A stretch of 12,528 bases of DNA from JAYZBC01 sp036339375 (lineage in GTDB: Bacteria; Pseudomonadota; Alphaproteobacteria; MPNO01; UBA2964), in assembly GCA_036339375.1 (NCBI GenBank), contig JAYZBC010000074.1:1-12528 (forward strand). The letters run 5' to 3'. Both the position numbers and the translations under genes were made by a program. Below the pieces are notes generated by a model. The model worked only from the letters and a program-made list of their open reading frames with translations. It had not been told where the DNA came from and searched no databases. Shown piece by piece: positions 1-7,434 of the stretch (positions are counted from its first letter, which is position 1; each line of letters starts with the position of its first letter).

Positions 1-95
1 TCTTTTCATTGCTTGTTTATGAGTAGAGGTCAACTTTTATATAGGGTTTGGCGCTTCGGATTCTAAAGTCTAAAAGTTCAGTATAAATTAGACCC

Positions 96-1775
96 TTAAA
101 CCCAATGCTGCATACTGCCATCGACGATGACATCGAGAAGTGTTGGGCCCTTTCGAGCAAAAGCGGCTTCCAACGCCGGGCGGACGTTGCTTGGTTTGGT
201 AATACGTTCCGCGGTGAGGCCAAGAGACTGCGCAATTCCAGAAAAATCAATTTCCGGTTTTACGAAATCCATACCCACGTCAGAATCGCTTTTTTGGAAG
301 GCGCGGAGCCGTTGCTTTAAAATGCGGTAGCTTTTGTTGTTGGTGATCACGAAGGTGATGGGTAAGTCTAGATGTGCCGCGGTCCATAGTGTTTGAATGG
401 AATAAAGCGCACTTCCATCCCCGCTGAGGCAAATGACGGGCCTGTCCGGATGGGCCAGCTGAACGCCCACGGAGGCTGGCAGGCCCCAACCGATACCACC
501 GCTTGCGTTGCCATGATAATCGTAGCGGTGGCGGTTTGGCCTCAATGATGACAGGGAACGCATGCTGGTGAGTGCTTCGTTGACGATAATGGCGTCTTCG
601 GGTAGAGCGTCCACGGTATTTACAGTCAGCCACTCTGGTGCGATGGGGACCACATCAGAAAGGGAAAATGCGTTTTCGCGGACCTTGGGAGACCGGGCAC
701 TCCAGTTTTTGTCGTTGAGTGCCGCCAATCGGTCTACCGCTTTATTTTTGAGATGTTCCCCTCCCTTTTGCTCTAGCACGGGGTTCAAAGCCCGGAGGGT
801 TTCGCCTACATCAGCATGTAATGCAATTTCGGCGGGGTAGTTTTTTCCAGCTTCCCAATCCCGCAGCCCAATTTGGATGACGGTGGCATTCGGGGGCATG
901 GGAACGATATCGCTTGCCACAGAAGTGCGCAGTACATCAGCACCGACAAACAGTAATACATCATAGGGGTCGAGTGTTTTACGGATGTGTGCCTGTTCGC
1001 GGGAGAGAGCGCCCATATAGGCAGGGTGCTCGGATAGAAACTGGACGTTGTAGGCCACAGTTTGCTGGTAGGCAGGGGCACCCAGAATTGTTGCGAGTTT
1101 GCCGGCTTCCGCGAGAGCGTCGGAGGTTACAATCTCATTCCCTGCTATGATGAGTGGGTTTTTAGCTTGGATCAGACGGGCGGCGAGCCGGTCGATGGCA
1201 GCATCACTAGGCCTGACTTGAGTATCAATTCGGGTGGTAGAACCAAGCTCAATCCCAGCTTCATCATTAAGCACATCCCCTGGGAGGGAAATGAAAACCG
1301 GACCCGTGGGCGGTGTCATTGCTACCTTGGCGGCACGTCGGACGATGCGCGGCATGTCTTCAAGCCGGGTAATTTCTACAGCCCATTTGACTAAAGGAGC
1401 GGCAATGGGAACCAGCGGGGCATATAGAACGGGCTCAGTTAATCCGTGCCCTTGTTCTTGCTGGCCGGCTGTGATGATGATTGGCGTACCAGTAAAAGCC
1501 GCATTGTAAATAGCGCCCATGGCGTTGCCAAGTCCTGGCGCAACGTGAACATTGCACGAAGTAAGCTGACCGGTGGCACGGCCAAAACCGTCTGCCATTC
1601 CGATCACAACTGATTCCTGGAGCCCTAAAATATAAGGAAGCTCGGATTGCCGGCCTATCGCGTCCATTAAAGGCAATTCTGTTGTCCCCGGATTGCCAAA
1701 TATGTGTGTAACTCCCTCATCCTTGAGGAGGGAAAGAAATGCTGAACCGCCTTTTATCGTATTAATAGTCACCAT
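96..1775 (-). CDS. Thiamine-diphosphate-dependent decarboxylase, benzoylformate decarboxylase-like
   Basis: The 559-aa product has the full length and three-domain layout of ThDP-dependent 2-keto-acid decarboxylases/acetolactate synthases. The N-terminal PYR domain carries GNPGTTELP (27-35), the cofactor-activating glutamate in GLQES (E54) and an active-site-type histidine in NVH (H77). A central domain follows at roughly 190-330. The C-terminal PP domain has the ThDP/Mg motif starting GDGS at 452 and ending NN at 479-480. Order and wording are closest to benzoylformate decarboxylase (MdlC), which turns an aryl-glyoxylate into aldehyde and CO2 in the cytosol. Against my memory of MdlC, Ser26 aligns with Thr31, and His281 falls at Ser285 in a V-L-R-T-S stretch, so the substrate may differ. 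The gene diverges from the plus-strand Rieske/VOC/hydrolase series. The ATG at 1775 has no clear Shine-Dalgarno. G+C is higher than in most of the window. Family assignment is solid; substrate is unknown. Confidence 0.9.
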   Translation of the reverse strand: MVTINTIKGGSAFLSLLKDEGVTHIFGNPGTTELPLMDAIGRQSELPYILGLQESVVIGMADGFGRATGQLTSCNVHVAPGLGNAMGAIYNAAFTGTPIIITAGQQEQGHGLTEPVLYAPLVPIAAPLVKWAVEITRLEDMPRIVRRAAKVAMTPPTGPVFISLPGDVLNDEAGIELGSTTRIDTQVRPSDAAIDRLAARLIQAKNPLIIAGNEIVTSDALAEAGKLATILGAPAYQQTVAYNVQFLSEHPAYMGALSREQAHIRKTLDPYDVLLFVGADVLRTSVASDIVPMPPNATVIQIGLRDWEAGKNYPAEIALHADVGETLRALNPVLEQKGGEHLKNKAVDRLAALNDKNWSARSPKVRENAFSLSDVVPIAPEWLTVNTVDALPEDAIIVNEALTSMRSLSSLRPNRHRYDYHGNASGGIGWGLPASVGVQLAHPDRPVICLSGDGSALYSIQTLWTAAHLDLPITFVITNNKSYRILKQRLRAFQKSDSDVGMDFVKPEIDFSGIAQSLGLTAERITKPSNVRPALEAAFARKGPTLLDVIVDGSMQHWV

Positions 1776-1808
1776 AATATTGAGCCCAAAATAAGTCTTT
1801 AATGGATG

Positions 1809-1837
1809 ATTATAAAGGAGTAAGCGTTCTTGTTATA
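1809..1837 (-). promoter_or_regulatory. Possible promoter of the ThDP decarboxylase gene
   Basis: On the minus strand a perfect TATAAT lies at 1809-1814, 33 bp ahead of the start codon, which would give a leader of about 28 nt. The -35 position is poor: only ATAACA or similar at the right distance. The rest of the divergent spacer (1776-1971) shows no gene. Confidence 0.3.
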
Positions 1838-1971
1838 CTAGCTGCTAAATAGGTTTGGTTCTCCAATTTTGTTGTATAGAGTTATTTTTGATTGCTTCGT
1901 TGATTTGTCGCTTTGATGGAGTAGCTTTAATGCCGGGGTTCGTTTGTAAAACGATTTTATCATCGGTAACA

Positions 1972-2000
1972 TTGGCTCAATAAAAAGCAATTTGTATATT
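1972..2000 (+). promoter_or_regulatory. Sigma-70-like promoter ahead of the broken Rieske gene
   Basis: TTGGCT (1972-1977) and TATATT (1995-2000) match the -35 and -10 consensus at four and five of six positions, with ideal 17-bp spacing. The predicted start lies about 15 nt before the ATG at 2022, which has an AGGA site at 2011-2014. The promoter may now serve mainly the downstream VOC and hydrolase genes. Confidence 0.45.
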
Positions 2001-2021
2001 TAAATGAATTAGGAAGTCCTA

Positions 2022-2293
2022 ATGAATACAAATCCATCTCCTGGAACCAGCGTGTATAATGAAACAGGCTTGCCGGAGTTGGGCTCTTCCGTAATTACTG
2101 GTATCCTGTCTTGGCGGGGTGGCGGTTTCGAAGACGACGCCCGAAGCCCATCAAAGTCCTTGGTGAAGATGTAGTACTTTTTCGTGATAAAAACCAAATC
2201 TTTGCTTTAAAGGACCAATGCGCGCACCGTGGCGCACGTTTATCTAAGGGGAGTTGCCTTTACACAGGTACTGGGACGTTGACTTGCCGCTGA
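2022..2293 (+). pseudogene. Rieske [2Fe-2S] ring-hydroxylating oxygenase, broken N-terminal fragment
   Basis: This is the start of a Rieske non-heme iron oxygenase large subunit, the family that hydroxylates or demethylates aromatic rings. From ATG 2022, with a good AGGA site, the frame gives MNTNPSPGTSVYNETGLPEL and then loses sense. One frame over, homology resumes as LFRNYWYPVLAGW, then RRRPKPIKVLGEDVVLFRD, then the first Rieske motif CAHRGARLSKG. Adding one G to the GGG at 2081-2083 would join the two frames exactly, so a 1-base deletion is the simplest cause. The second motif (expected CxYHGW) stops after TCR at a TGA (2291-2293). Nothing recognisable follows, so the second half of the Fe-S site and the whole catalytic domain (about 300 aa) are gone. 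The promoter and ribosome site look intact, suggesting recent loss. The frameshift alone could be a sequencing error; the truncation is harder to explain that way. Confidence 0.8.
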
Positions 2294-2523
2294 CTGTATA
2301 CGTGTGAAATACTTGGCATCTTAAATAAGACAATTATACCTCCCGAAATGCCTAGCTAAATTTATAAAAATTTTTCAAAAATCATCGTAGTTTACGGTGT
2401 TGCCTTAACCTATTTGGAACTACAAAATGCAGAAAATAAGGTCTCTTGAACTTGTAGGAATTTTGGTTCCCATGGGTTTATTAGTTGGCTCGTTTGCGCC
2501 TTTGCTTACGGAGAGGAAAACAA

Positions 2524-3447
2524 ATGCCCGATAATATCAATTTTCGCCCGAGACGTTTTGGCCATGTTAACCTTTGGGTTTCGGATGTGGAAAAATCGAT
2601 TCAATTTTATGAAATGGTACTCGGTATCGAACTAGTGCGCCGCGAACGCCGTTTGAAAATAGGCTTCCACTCAAATGGTAATACCCATCATGACATTGCA
2701 GTAATGGAGATTTCACGTGGCATGGACCGGTATGATCGAGAGGGCAATGTCCAGGTCTCAAAGACGAGGGGCACAGCGGTCAGCCTAAACCATTTAGGTT
2801 GGGAAATGACAAGCGAGCATGAACTTGTAGAGGCCTACAAGCGTGCCAAACAATTCGGGAATATCAATTTCAGAACAGCCGATCATCTAGTCGCACATAG
2901 CGTTTATGTTTCTGACCCTGATGGAAATCTGCATGAGTTTTACGCCGATGCGTTGGAGGACTGGCGGACAGTCTTTAACCTGGAGCTCGAAGACGAGGTA
3001 ACAGCAGAATGGAACCCACTCGATGTCCCACCATCCGTTGTTCACCGTTATCCTGTTAATGCTCCTACACGTTTAGTTCGTGATGCGCCTCTACATCCAG
3101 TGAGAATTAACAGAGCTACACTTGGAACACGCAATTTAAATCGCATGGTTGAATTTTTAGTCAATGTTGGTGGCTTCACACTGCAAGGTAAGGGAGATGG
3201 AGTGGCCGTTTTCGGCGGCAGCGCAGCTGGTGAAGACCTTCATGTTATAGAGGTACCCAAAGGAGAAAAAATCGGACTTAAGGCTTTTTCATTTGTTGTT
3301 GATGCTGAAATTGAAATTTTTGCTGCCACTGAGAGACTTAAAAAAATGGACATCGATGTCACGCTTTTAGAAAGCCCAGGAGGGCCCTCGCTAATTGTGA
3401 CTGATCCCGATGGATTTCGTATAGAAATCTTCACTCTGCCCAACTAA
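2524..3447 (+). CDS. Two-module VOC-superfamily ring-cleavage-type dioxygenase
   Basis: The 307-aa protein consists of two vicinal-oxygen-chelate modules, as in extradiol (catechol 2,3-) dioxygenases and related glyoxalase-fold enzymes. Module 1 (about 10-145) begins FGHVNLWVSD and ends DPDGNLHEFYAD. It supplies a complete candidate metal triad: H14, H90 (LNHLGW) and E138. Module 2 (about 190-307) has the fold signature ending DPDGFRIEIF but lacks both histidines, so it is probably structural. I place the start at ATG 2524, which has GAGAGG eight bases upstream, rather than at the in-frame TTG 2485, whose extra 13 residues are Arg-rich and unlike the family. It follows the Rieske remnant and precedes an alpha/beta hydrolase, the usual partner that cleaves ring-fission products. 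Extradiol activity is therefore the best guess; a lyase or isomerase of the same fold is the alternative. Confidence 0.85.
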   Translation: MPDNINFRPRRFGHVNLWVSDVEKSIQFYEMVLGIELVRRERRLKIGFHSNGNTHHDIAVMEISRGMDRYDREGNVQVSKTRGTAVSLNHLGWEMTSEHELVEAYKRAKQFGNINFRTADHLVAHSVYVSDPDGNLHEFYADALEDWRTVFNLELEDEVTAEWNPLDVPPSVVHRYPVNAPTRLVRDAPLHPVRINRATLGTRNLNRMVEFLVNVGGFTLQGKGDGVAVFGGSAAGEDLHVIEVPKGEKIGLKAFSFVVDAEIEIFAATERLKKMDIDVTLLESPGGPSLIVTDPDGFRIEIFTLPN

Positions 3448-3569
3448 GGCTCTGGATTTTTTCTTGACCTTAGAAGTTTCAACTATGGACCAAAAGAAAA
3501 CATCGACTTTAGAACCAAGAAAAAGTGTCCGGGCCGTCGCCATTATACTTAATAAAACAGGGAGGTTTC

Positions 3570-4376
3570 ATGCCTTATTTTTCTTCTAAGGGTCTTAAAC
3601 TTTATTTTGAGCATCAGGGCGAGGGGACACCACTGATTCTCCTGCACGGTTTTGGCCAACATGGAGGAAGCTGGGAACCTTTTCTATCGGCCTATGCAAA
3701 ATTTTTTAACGTAATTGTGCCGGATATGCGTGGTTGTGGCCGCAGTCAGGCGGCTGAACCTGGTTTCACTGTGGCAGAATTGGCTGACGACATCGTTTCT
3801 CTCATGGATCACATTGAAGCAAAAACCGCCCACGTCGTGGGTTGGTCACTGGGTGGCACTGTAGGAATTGAATTGGGGATCGGGCACGGGGATCGGCTCG
3901 TGAGCCTGTCACTCCATTCGAGCTTCGCTGGCGGTAGGGATCGTTATCAAACCAACTGGATCGACATGCGCCGACGCATCATCGCTTCTGGAGATAGAGA
4001 GTTGGATTTTAACACGAGCATCATCGGTTTTTTTACGCCAGAGTTTATCAATAAATACCCGAAACGGGTCGAGGTGTTTCGCCAGATGCAAAATTCAAAC
4101 CCCTATCCGCCAACAGCGGAAGGTATGGCAGGGCAGATTGCTGCCGCACAGAAGTTTGAAGCTCGTAACCGGATTGCATTCATCAATACGCCCACACTTA
4201 TCACCGTTGGGTCAGGAGACCGCACCACACTGCCCGCACAATCGAGGCTTATGCACGAGTCGATCAAGGGCGCTGAGTTCTTTTTATTCGAGGGTGGCGG
4301 GCACAATGCGAAGTTCCAGTTTCCCGACGAGTTTATTAGCATCTCCTTGGGTTTCATGCTCAAACATGAGAAGTAA
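3570..4376 (+). CDS. Alpha/beta hydrolase, ring-fission-product or enol-lactone hydrolase type
   Basis: The 268-aa protein is a typical cytosolic alpha/beta-hydrolase. An oxyanion-loop HGFGQHGGSW (26-35) is followed by PDMRGCGRS (51-59), the nucleophile elbow GWSLGG with S93, the acid D217 in GSGDRTT, and the catalytic H245 in GGGHNAKF. Ser-Asp-His order and spacing are complete, so the enzyme should be active. The start is ATG 3570, preceded by GGAGG at 3561-3565; the in-frame extension back to 3525 has no ribosome site. It lies 122 bp after the VOC dioxygenase in the same direction. In meta-cleavage or beta-ketoadipate-like routes such hydrolases act right after ring opening (C-C bond hydrolases such as BphD, or 3-oxoadipate enol-lactonase PcaD). 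Motifs alone cannot tell these from other esterases, so the role is inferred from context. Confidence 0.88.
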   Translation: MPYFSSKGLKLYFEHQGEGTPLILLHGFGQHGGSWEPFLSAYAKFFNVIVPDMRGCGRSQAAEPGFTVAELADDIVSLMDHIEAKTAHVVGWSLGGTVGIELGIGHGDRLVSLSLHSSFAGGRDRYQTNWIDMRRRIIASGDRELDFNTSIIGFFTPEFINKYPKRVEVFRQMQNSNPYPPTAEGMAGQIAAAQKFEARNRIAFINTPTLITVGSGDRTTLPAQSRLMHESIKGAEFFLFEGGGHNAKFQFPDEFISISLGFMLKHEK

Positions 4377-4587
4377 TACAGGCATAGTGGTTTGTTGAGT
4401 TAGCGTTCATGCGGCATTGCCTCGCCCTTGCGGATCCTGAACCTTTCGAAGATATTTTTAATTTATAAATTCTGTTTAAAAAAGTAATAACTATGGTTAT
4501 CAATTTTTCAGTTCTTTTTACAGCACCACCTGTTCTGGTGTCTCATGGTTCCTATAAAAACTTTTGCCACCGGACCTATAAGCGCTT

Positions 4588-4631
4588 TGATCCCCTATCC
4601 TTTAACGGATACTTAAAGGCTTTGGGGATTG
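4588..4631 (+). promoter_or_regulatory. Stem-loop in the leader of the plus-strand TauE/SafE gene
   Basis: A two-part hairpin lies about 40 nt before the permease start. The inner stem is CCTTTAA (4599-4605) with TTAAAGG (4613-4619) around a 7-nt loop. The outer stem is ATCCCC (4590-4595) with GGGGAT (4624-4629), extendable by two G-U pairs to 4588/4631. The internal loop is 3 x 4 nt. No T-run follows, so it is not a standard terminator; a leader structure controlling the permease is possible. The rest of the 294-bp gap 4377-4670 shows no convincing gene. Confidence 0.5.
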
Positions 4632-4670
4632 TTGTTTGTAGTCTGTTAAAAAAAGAGCCATCCGTTCGTT

Positions 4671-5417
4671 ATGGATGAATTTACCCTTCCTCATTTATTC
4701 AACTTTGGGCTGGTGATCGGAGTAGTTATTGCGTTCTTTAACGGGCTAATCCACGGTTATACCGGATTTGGCGGCGCGCTTTTAATCGTACCGGTTTTAA
4801 CCTTTTTGTACGGTCCCGTCGAAGCGATAGGAATCTCGTGCATAATTGCGATCATCGGAGGGGTTAGGCTCGTATTTGAGACATCCCGTCAAGCTAATTG
4901 GCGAGAATTGACACCTATATGCACCGGAATCATTGTTTTGACACCGGTTGGGGCGTGGTTTTTATTTAATATCGACCCTGACCTTGTTCGGCGGTCAATG
5001 GGCGTATTTATTTTGATCTTCGCACTAACGCTTTTAAGTGGTTGGTCGTATAACGGTTCCCGAGGCACTATGCTAAGTGCGTTAGTCGGGAGTGTAACAG
5101 GGTTAATTAATGGCCTAACTGGCGTAGGTGGCCCCACCTTGGCACTCTATTATCTTTCTTCTGCTCAATCGGCTGATGTGCAAAGGGCCAATATCGTGAT
5201 GTGTATCATGGTCCTTACTATTGCCATGTTTTGTGCAGTTATTATCGGCGACGGTTATTCTTACTTTGTCATTATCCGCGCGTTAATTATAGCTCCGGCC
5301 TATCTAATCGGTGTGTTTTCTGGTGCATGGTTGTTTAAGCTTGCACCAGAAACCTATTTTAAAAAAATTGCATTGTTTATACTTGTTATTACTGGACTGT
5401 CGGTGCTGGCTGTTTAA
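4671..5417 (+). CDS. TauE/SafE-family (TSUP) membrane permease, copy 1
   Basis: The 248-aa protein is strongly hydrophobic, with seven to eight predicted membrane spans. It has the two half-repeats of the 4-toluene-sulfonate uptake/TauE-SafE family: GYTGFGGA at 29-36 after the first span and its pseudo-repeat GLTGVGGP at 148-155. The family moves sulfite, sulfoacetate, sulfonates or other small organic anions across the inner membrane, usually outward. Length is normal. The ribosome site is weak (AGAG well upstream of the ATG), and the leader holds a strong hairpin. A homologous permease lies tail to tail just downstream on the other strand. The neighbouring degradative enzymes suggest export of a catabolic end product or uptake of the substrate. 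The sequence does not say which, and the substrate is not predictable. Confidence 0.9.
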   Translation: MDEFTLPHLFNFGLVIGVVIAFFNGLIHGYTGFGGALLIVPVLTFLYGPVEAIGISCIIAIIGGVRLVFETSRQANWRELTPICTGIIVLTPVGAWFLFNIDPDLVRRSMGVFILIFALTLLSGWSYNGSRGTMLSALVGSVTGLINGLTGVGGPTLALYYLSSAQSADVQRANIVMCIMVLTIAMFCAVIIGDGYSYFVIIRALIIAPAYLIGVFSGAWLFKLAPETYFKKIALFILVITGLSVLAV

Positions 5418-5469
5418 ATGGTTATAAAGCCATTGGTAACGAAAATAGAAAATGTAAAACGTTTTGTAA

Positions 5470-6225
5470 TTATGTGAACAACAGAGCCAATGCGATTACA
5501 ATCAATATCCCGTAGGTTACAAATTTGAACCATTCAACGGGCGCAATTTTAAATAAAAATTGTCCCAAAAGTGTTCCCAAAATGAAAAATGGAGAGATTA
5601 GAATTGATTTAAAGATTAGCGATTGATCATAAATTTCATGTATTATTAAGCCACAAATCGCAACCATGACGTTGCACCCTAGTGTAACTGTGACATTCGC
5701 TCTTTTCGTTTTTGCAGTAGCGTTTGAGGTGTGGAAATAGAGTGCACTCAAAGGGAAGGCCGGTACCCCAAAACTGCCAGTGATTCCGCCTGTAATCGCC
5801 CCCATCCCCATACCAATCAAAGGCCGTTTTTTGCCGGAATACTGCCAACCAAAAATCATAAAAATGGTTATCAACAGGATAAAGAAACCCATACCCCGCT
5901 TTATGAAGGATGGATCCGCTGAAACTAAAAATAAAATACCAAGGCTCATTGTTATTGCGCTAGTACCAGCAAGCGGTACTACTTCTTTCCAGTTTGATTG
6001 ACCAATCGCCTTAGAAAAAACTACCCCTTGACTGCAAAACACTATAATCAGGACCATTCCAAAACCCGTTACCGGACCAAATAAAATAGCGAAGAAAGGG
6101 ACAGATACTAATGCCCCACCGAAGCCTGCATACCCCTGTATTATACCGCTTGGGAAGGCAATGCACGCTGCCAATAATATATTTAATGTCCAAACATCGT
6201 TAAAAATTTGAAAGAAGGTATTCAT
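5470..6225 (-). CDS. TauE/SafE-family (TSUP) membrane permease, copy 2
   Basis: This 251-aa polytopic membrane protein is a clear paralogue of the convergent permease ending 52 bp away. Both share GY(T/A)GFGGAL (here 31-39), a loop of the form (Q)(A/S)NW(R/K)E, a central GW(S/Q)Y(N/S)G and a near-identical C-terminal segment, FLFKIAP here and WLFKLAP there. The second-half repeat reads GGITGSFGVPAFP (146-158), so the usual GxGG is altered to SFGVP. This may reflect a different substrate. The family acts in the cytoplasmic membrane on sulfite, sulfonates or small organic acids. The ATG at 6225 has no obvious Shine-Dalgarno. It runs in the same direction as the PhyH oxygenase gene but 247 bp downstream of it, so co-transcription is uncertain. 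Confidence 0.9.
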   Translation of the reverse strand: MNTFFQIFNDVWTLNILLAACIAFPSGIIQGYAGFGGALVSVPFFAILFGPVTGFGMVLIIVFCSQGVVFSKAIGQSNWKEVVPLAGTSAITMSLGILFLVSADPSFIKRGMGFFILLITIFMIFGWQYSGKKRPLIGMGMGAITGGITGSFGVPAFPLSALYFHTSNATAKTKRANVTVTLGCNVMVAICGLIIHEIYDQSLIFKSILISPFFILGTLLGQFLFKIAPVEWFKFVTYGILIVIALALLFT

Positions 6226-6472
6226 GTGGGTTCTACCGTATCATCCTTGCGACAAAAAATTCATTTTCCCCAATCCCGGGCAGGTATGGGAGAGGATTCT
6301 ATTTTTTAGATGGCCAACAGCGAATGATCGTTTTTGACCCTGATGCGGCACCGATATGCGGCTCGATGAGGGGCCATGCCTCGGTCGCCTATCAAAGGAT
6401 AATTTTCCAAATCTTAAAAAAATAGACATATCCGGAATCAAAGGCGTAACGATCTATCCAAAATTTAAATTT

Positions 6473-7297
6473 TCACCAATCGCGCTTACTTTCTTGGAGC
6501 ACATGGGGGTCGGCGTAAGCTTTAATCCAGTGCCGGATCGTCTCCATACAGCTAGGGTCGAGATCGGTTCGCGGTTCCGGATCCGGGTCCCAGTTTTGGT
6601 GTTTGTCGACACCCCGTACTAAAACAGCTGTGCGGCGCCCTATGACACAGCGTGTTCGCGTGGGGAGGAATGTAAAAGACATACCCAGACGGCGGTTTTC
6701 GGATAGATTAGGGCCAGATGAATGGAGCATCCTCTCGTGGTGCATAGAAAATTGGCCTGCTTTCAGAGGCATTTCGATTGCGGAGCTGTCGTCGAGACCA
6801 ACTATGGTTTGACCGCGGGCGAGCAGATTGTTGGTATCATATGTTTCCTCATGCTTCTGATCGGGCCATTTATGACTGCCCGGAAGGACACGCATACAAC
6901 CGTTTTCCAGCGTAGCATCCGTAAAACCAAGCCAGAGGGTAATCACGTCATGTGGGTCAAGCCCGTAATAGGCTGAATCCTGATGCCAAGACACAAATTT
7001 TCCGTCACGGGCGTCTTTGGACCAGAATGTTGAAAGGTAAAGAAGAATATCAGGGCCGATCAGGTCTTCGACTGCATCGAGTATTTTGGGATGATGAGCG
7101 ATTTCCCACAACCATAGGAATGCTAGATGACACTTGACACGGATATGCTTGGAAATTTTGTCTTTGATGGTGTTTTCATAGGCGTAAAGCTTGTCGCGGC
7201 AGACCTTCACCTCCTCAGTTGTCAGGCAATCGAAAGGAAAGACGTAGCCGTCATTCCAGAATTGGTCTATCTGAGACTGCTTTAAAATTTTTGGCAT
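6473..7297 (-). CDS. Phytanoyl-CoA dioxygenase (PhyH)-family Fe(II)/2-oxoglutarate oxygenase
   Basis: The 274-aa protein has the PhyH-type double-stranded beta-helix of 2-oxoglutarate-dependent oxygenases. The iron triad is intact: H105 and D107 in SWHQDSAYYG, and H192 in MLHSSGPN. It is followed by the 2-oxoglutarate-binding arginine in ENRRLG (R202/R203). LENGCMRVLPGSH (130-142) is another family hallmark. Such enzymes hydroxylate an unactivated carbon of a small substrate with O2 and 2-oxoglutarate; bacterial members act on ectoine, phosphonates, chlorinated compounds and others. I start at ATG 7297, which has GAGAGG at good distance, not at the upstream GTG 7321. The gene diverges from an SDR dehydrogenase gene, a natural partner for oxidising a new hydroxyl group. 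Substrate unknown. Confidence 0.9.
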   Translation of the reverse strand: MPKILKQSQIDQFWNDGYVFPFDCLTTEEVKVCRDKLYAYENTIKDKISKHIRVKCHLAFLWLWEIAHHPKILDAVEDLIGPDILLYLSTFWSKDARDGKFVSWHQDSAYYGLDPHDVITLWLGFTDATLENGCMRVLPGSHKWPDQKHEETYDTNNLLARGQTIVGLDDSSAIEMPLKAGQFSMHHERMLHSSGPNLSENRRLGMSFTFLPTRTRCVIGRRTAVLVRGVDKHQNWDPDPEPRTDLDPSCMETIRHWIKAYADPHVLQESKRDW

Positions 7298-7326
7298 GGC
7301 GGACCTCTCAAACCCTGTCACGAAGC

Positions 7327-7355
7327 ATTAAACTACCAATAAAGCTGTGGCACAA
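7327..7355 (-). promoter_or_regulatory. Possible promoter of the PhyH-family gene
   Basis: On the minus strand TTGTGC (7350-7355) and TTTAAT (7327-7332) are separated by 17 bp. They match the -35 box at about three of six and the -10 box at five of six positions. The start would lie about 20-25 nt before the ATG at 7297. Confidence 0.3.
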
Positions 7356-7434
7356 TACGGACATAAAAGCCTGTGGAGTTGTTCCCAATGTTTTAAATTT
7401 TGGTAAGGGTTAAGCCCGCCAAGGGGATAGAAGG

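Noticed and set aside
17..250. Overlapping minus-strand open frame across the 3' end of the decarboxylase
   Set aside because: It is a frame shadow of the decarboxylase gene with no motif; bases 1-95 otherwise show no feature.
2485..2523. Upstream in-frame TTG start for the VOC dioxygenase
   Set aside because: Adds 13 mostly Arg/Leu residues unlike the family, while ATG 2524 has a well-spaced GAGAGG.
3458..3524. 9-bp inverted repeat TTTTTCTTG / CAAGAAAAA between VOC and hydrolase genes
   Set aside because: A/T-rich, low-complexity arms 49 nt apart; expected by chance in such sequence, and no T-run terminator results.
4493..4678. 61-codon open frame overlapping the start of the plus-strand permease
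   Set aside because: No ribosome site, no recognisable motif, and it is interrupted in function by the strong hairpin at 4588-4631, which explains the sequence better.
5456..5465. AAAACGTTTT palindrome between the convergent permeases
   Set aside because: Ten-base A/T-rich palindrome with no loop cannot form a terminator hairpin and is probably chance.
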